Shown here piece by piece: positions 7,801 through 8,047 of a DNA stretch of 8,047 bases; within the stretch, counting starts at the first letter, position 1; each line of letters starts with the position of its first letter. The stretch is taken from assembly GCA_023427575.1 (NCBI GenBank), contig JAEZAY010000099.1:1-8047 (forward strand). The letters run 5' to 3'. The DNA is from Bacteroidota bacterium (lineage in GTDB: Bacteria > Bacteroidota > Bacteroidia > Chitinophagales > Chitinophagaceae). A program made the translations under genes and the position numbers. The notes below the pieces were generated by a model. That model was given only the letters and a program-made list of their open reading frames with translations. It made no database searches and had not been told where the DNA came from.

Positions 7801-8047
7801 ACATCCTCCAAAGCCGCCACGGCAGCGGTTTGCAACCGAACCAGCAAGGAGTTGTTTTCACCCTGCCTGATCATAAAATTGTTGATGGAATGAGCCGCAA
7901 ATCCCACATGTGAGAATTGAAGATTGTAAGACCTGTTACCGACCAGTCCGGTCATGCGGAAAACTCCTTCCTTATTGGTGGAAGTAATTTCACGCTGCGT
8001 GGAATCAGTGGAACTGAAAACAGCAACCGTTACACCTTCTACAGGAT
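4896..8047 (-). CDS. SusC/RagA family TonB-dependent outer-membrane transporter (5' end outside window)
   Basis: This is the outer-membrane beta-barrel that imports the ligand captured by SusD, powered by TonB-ExbBD. About 1,049 codons are visible. The frame stays open from the stop at 4896 to the right edge, so the Met at 7955 is internal. The 30 codons above it read as the end of a carboxypeptidase-regulatory-like (CarboxypepD_reg-like) domain, with PVEGVTV, then STNKEGVFRM and LQFSHVGF. Next come a TonB-box-like segment EDVVVVGYGTQ (7776-7808), LTGAVNQV, and the plug domain to about 7400 with LNVRGVTS, VLIDGIPG and the SusC hallmark ITVLKDAASAAVYGARGAFG. The barrel follows, with the usual VDLNGDNKI motif, and ends in SKTYSFGFDITF with a terminal Phe, typical of a barrel assembly signal. 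The signal peptide, domain start and promoter lie beyond 8047. It is the first visible gene of the four-gene operon. An extra N-terminal STN domain, which would indicate FecR/sigma-factor signalling, cannot be ruled in or out. Confidence 0.97.
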   Translation of the reverse strand, partial: PVEGVTVAVFSSTDSTQREITSTNKEGVFRMTGLVGNRSYNLQFSHVGFAAHSINNFMIRQGENNSLLVRLQTAAVAALEDVVVVGYGTQQKVNLTGAVNQVTGDDFRDRPVTNISNMLQGAIPNLNIRMGGGVPGQMGSLNVRGVTSISGNSALTGSPLVLIDGIPGTLDRLSPEEVESITVLKDAASAAVYGARGAFGVVLVTTKSGKSGKTTLRYNNSFGFATPTVSTDFLTNGYDWTRLHDQALAHVGGYSGYTEADYAELLARRNDVTEDPSRPWVTVQNRNGRDQYVYYGNYDWWDIMFTKWQGITNHNLNISGGNDKVTYMINGNMKNMDGIMRIQPDKYRSNTVRSKITAQLNPWLKISNNTNFYNSTYDYYGRQGGGNANFVHINVHGSPAYAPINPDGTASYRTGLNNYDIGDGIFAMLIDGKTKGAERKYEMTTINEVVLSPIKDLNIIGNYSYSLYTDPSFYRQVPAKYSLTPGVIETTPKYSIDQLTEDQQFNQVHVINIFGEYSKKINRVHNFKIMAGFNQEHHKAKKITASRYDLSSEILNDLNLGTGDQIVFGGSSAYAVQGYFYRFNYNYRGKYIFETNGRYDGSSRFPKGQRFGFFPSASVGWRASEEGFFSPIKHVVSDLKIRGSVGQLGNQALSGPYPYISTMNPGTMAYILDGERARYYGSPAPVSGNLTWERVTSYNVGVDVGLLRNRLTISYDQYIRNTEGMLSNGVKIPNVFGASQPLVNIADLQTKGFELSVQWRNMAMVGGKPLRYNAGFNISDNRSFITKINNPTKLTSSLYEGKEIGEIWGYITDGYFRTDAEAKTYPIDQTWLNRVRIDNNIPIGAGDLRWVDLNGDNKISAGANTVEDPGDQRVVGNSTPRYQYAFNGGVNWRNFDLSVLFQGLGKMDWYPGNNADRFWGPYSRPYFTFIPKDFESQIWTPENPNAYFPTLMAYVALNPNNELRATNNKYMQDLAYLRLKNVTLGYMLPQEITKRFKVNSFRMFVSGENLLTWTKLKTDYIDPEQAMADANGRVYPFSKTYSFGFDITF

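Overview
The window looks like part of a Bacteroidota genome, probably an environmental Cytophagales, Sphingobacteriales or Chitinophagales member. The evidence is a SusC-like TonB-dependent transporter followed by its SusD-like lipoprotein, three consecutive genes with lipoprotein signal peptides, A/T-rich translation leaders without clear Shine-Dalgarno sites, and moderate GC content. The species cannot be named from the sequence.

Layout: positions 1-479 (+) hold the C-terminal part of a calcineurin-like metallophosphoesterase whose start lies left of the window. Positions 480-552 are a short intergenic region with a strong hairpin that can terminate transcription from both sides. Positions 553-8047 are four co-directional minus-strand genes, in transcription order: susC-like transporter (8047 to 4896, 5' end outside the window), susD-like lipoprotein (4875-3118), an endonuclease/exonuclease/phosphatase (EEP) lipoprotein (3111-2197), and a 543-residue lipoprotein of unrecognised family with three Ig-like repeats and a Trp-containing C-terminal domain (2184-553). 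The gaps are 20, 6 and 12 bases, so the four are almost certainly one operon ending at the hairpin. The operon promoter lies right of the window.

Likely joint function (inference): SusC and SusD form an outer-membrane uptake pair, the last lipoprotein occupies the place of a SusE/SusF-like surface binding protein, and the EEP protein is the only enzyme visible in the operon. No glycoside hydrolase, polysaccharide lyase or peptidase is present. This suggests a substrate containing a phosphodiester bond (nucleic acid, phospholipid head group, phosphorylated glycan or similar) rather than an ordinary polysaccharide. The converging metallophosphoesterase fits that theme but is transcribed separately.

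There is no gene-free stretch over 300 bases. No tRNA, rRNA, CRISPR array, insertion sequence or riboswitch was seen. All genes are intact inside the window, and only the two at the edges are truncated by the window boundary.
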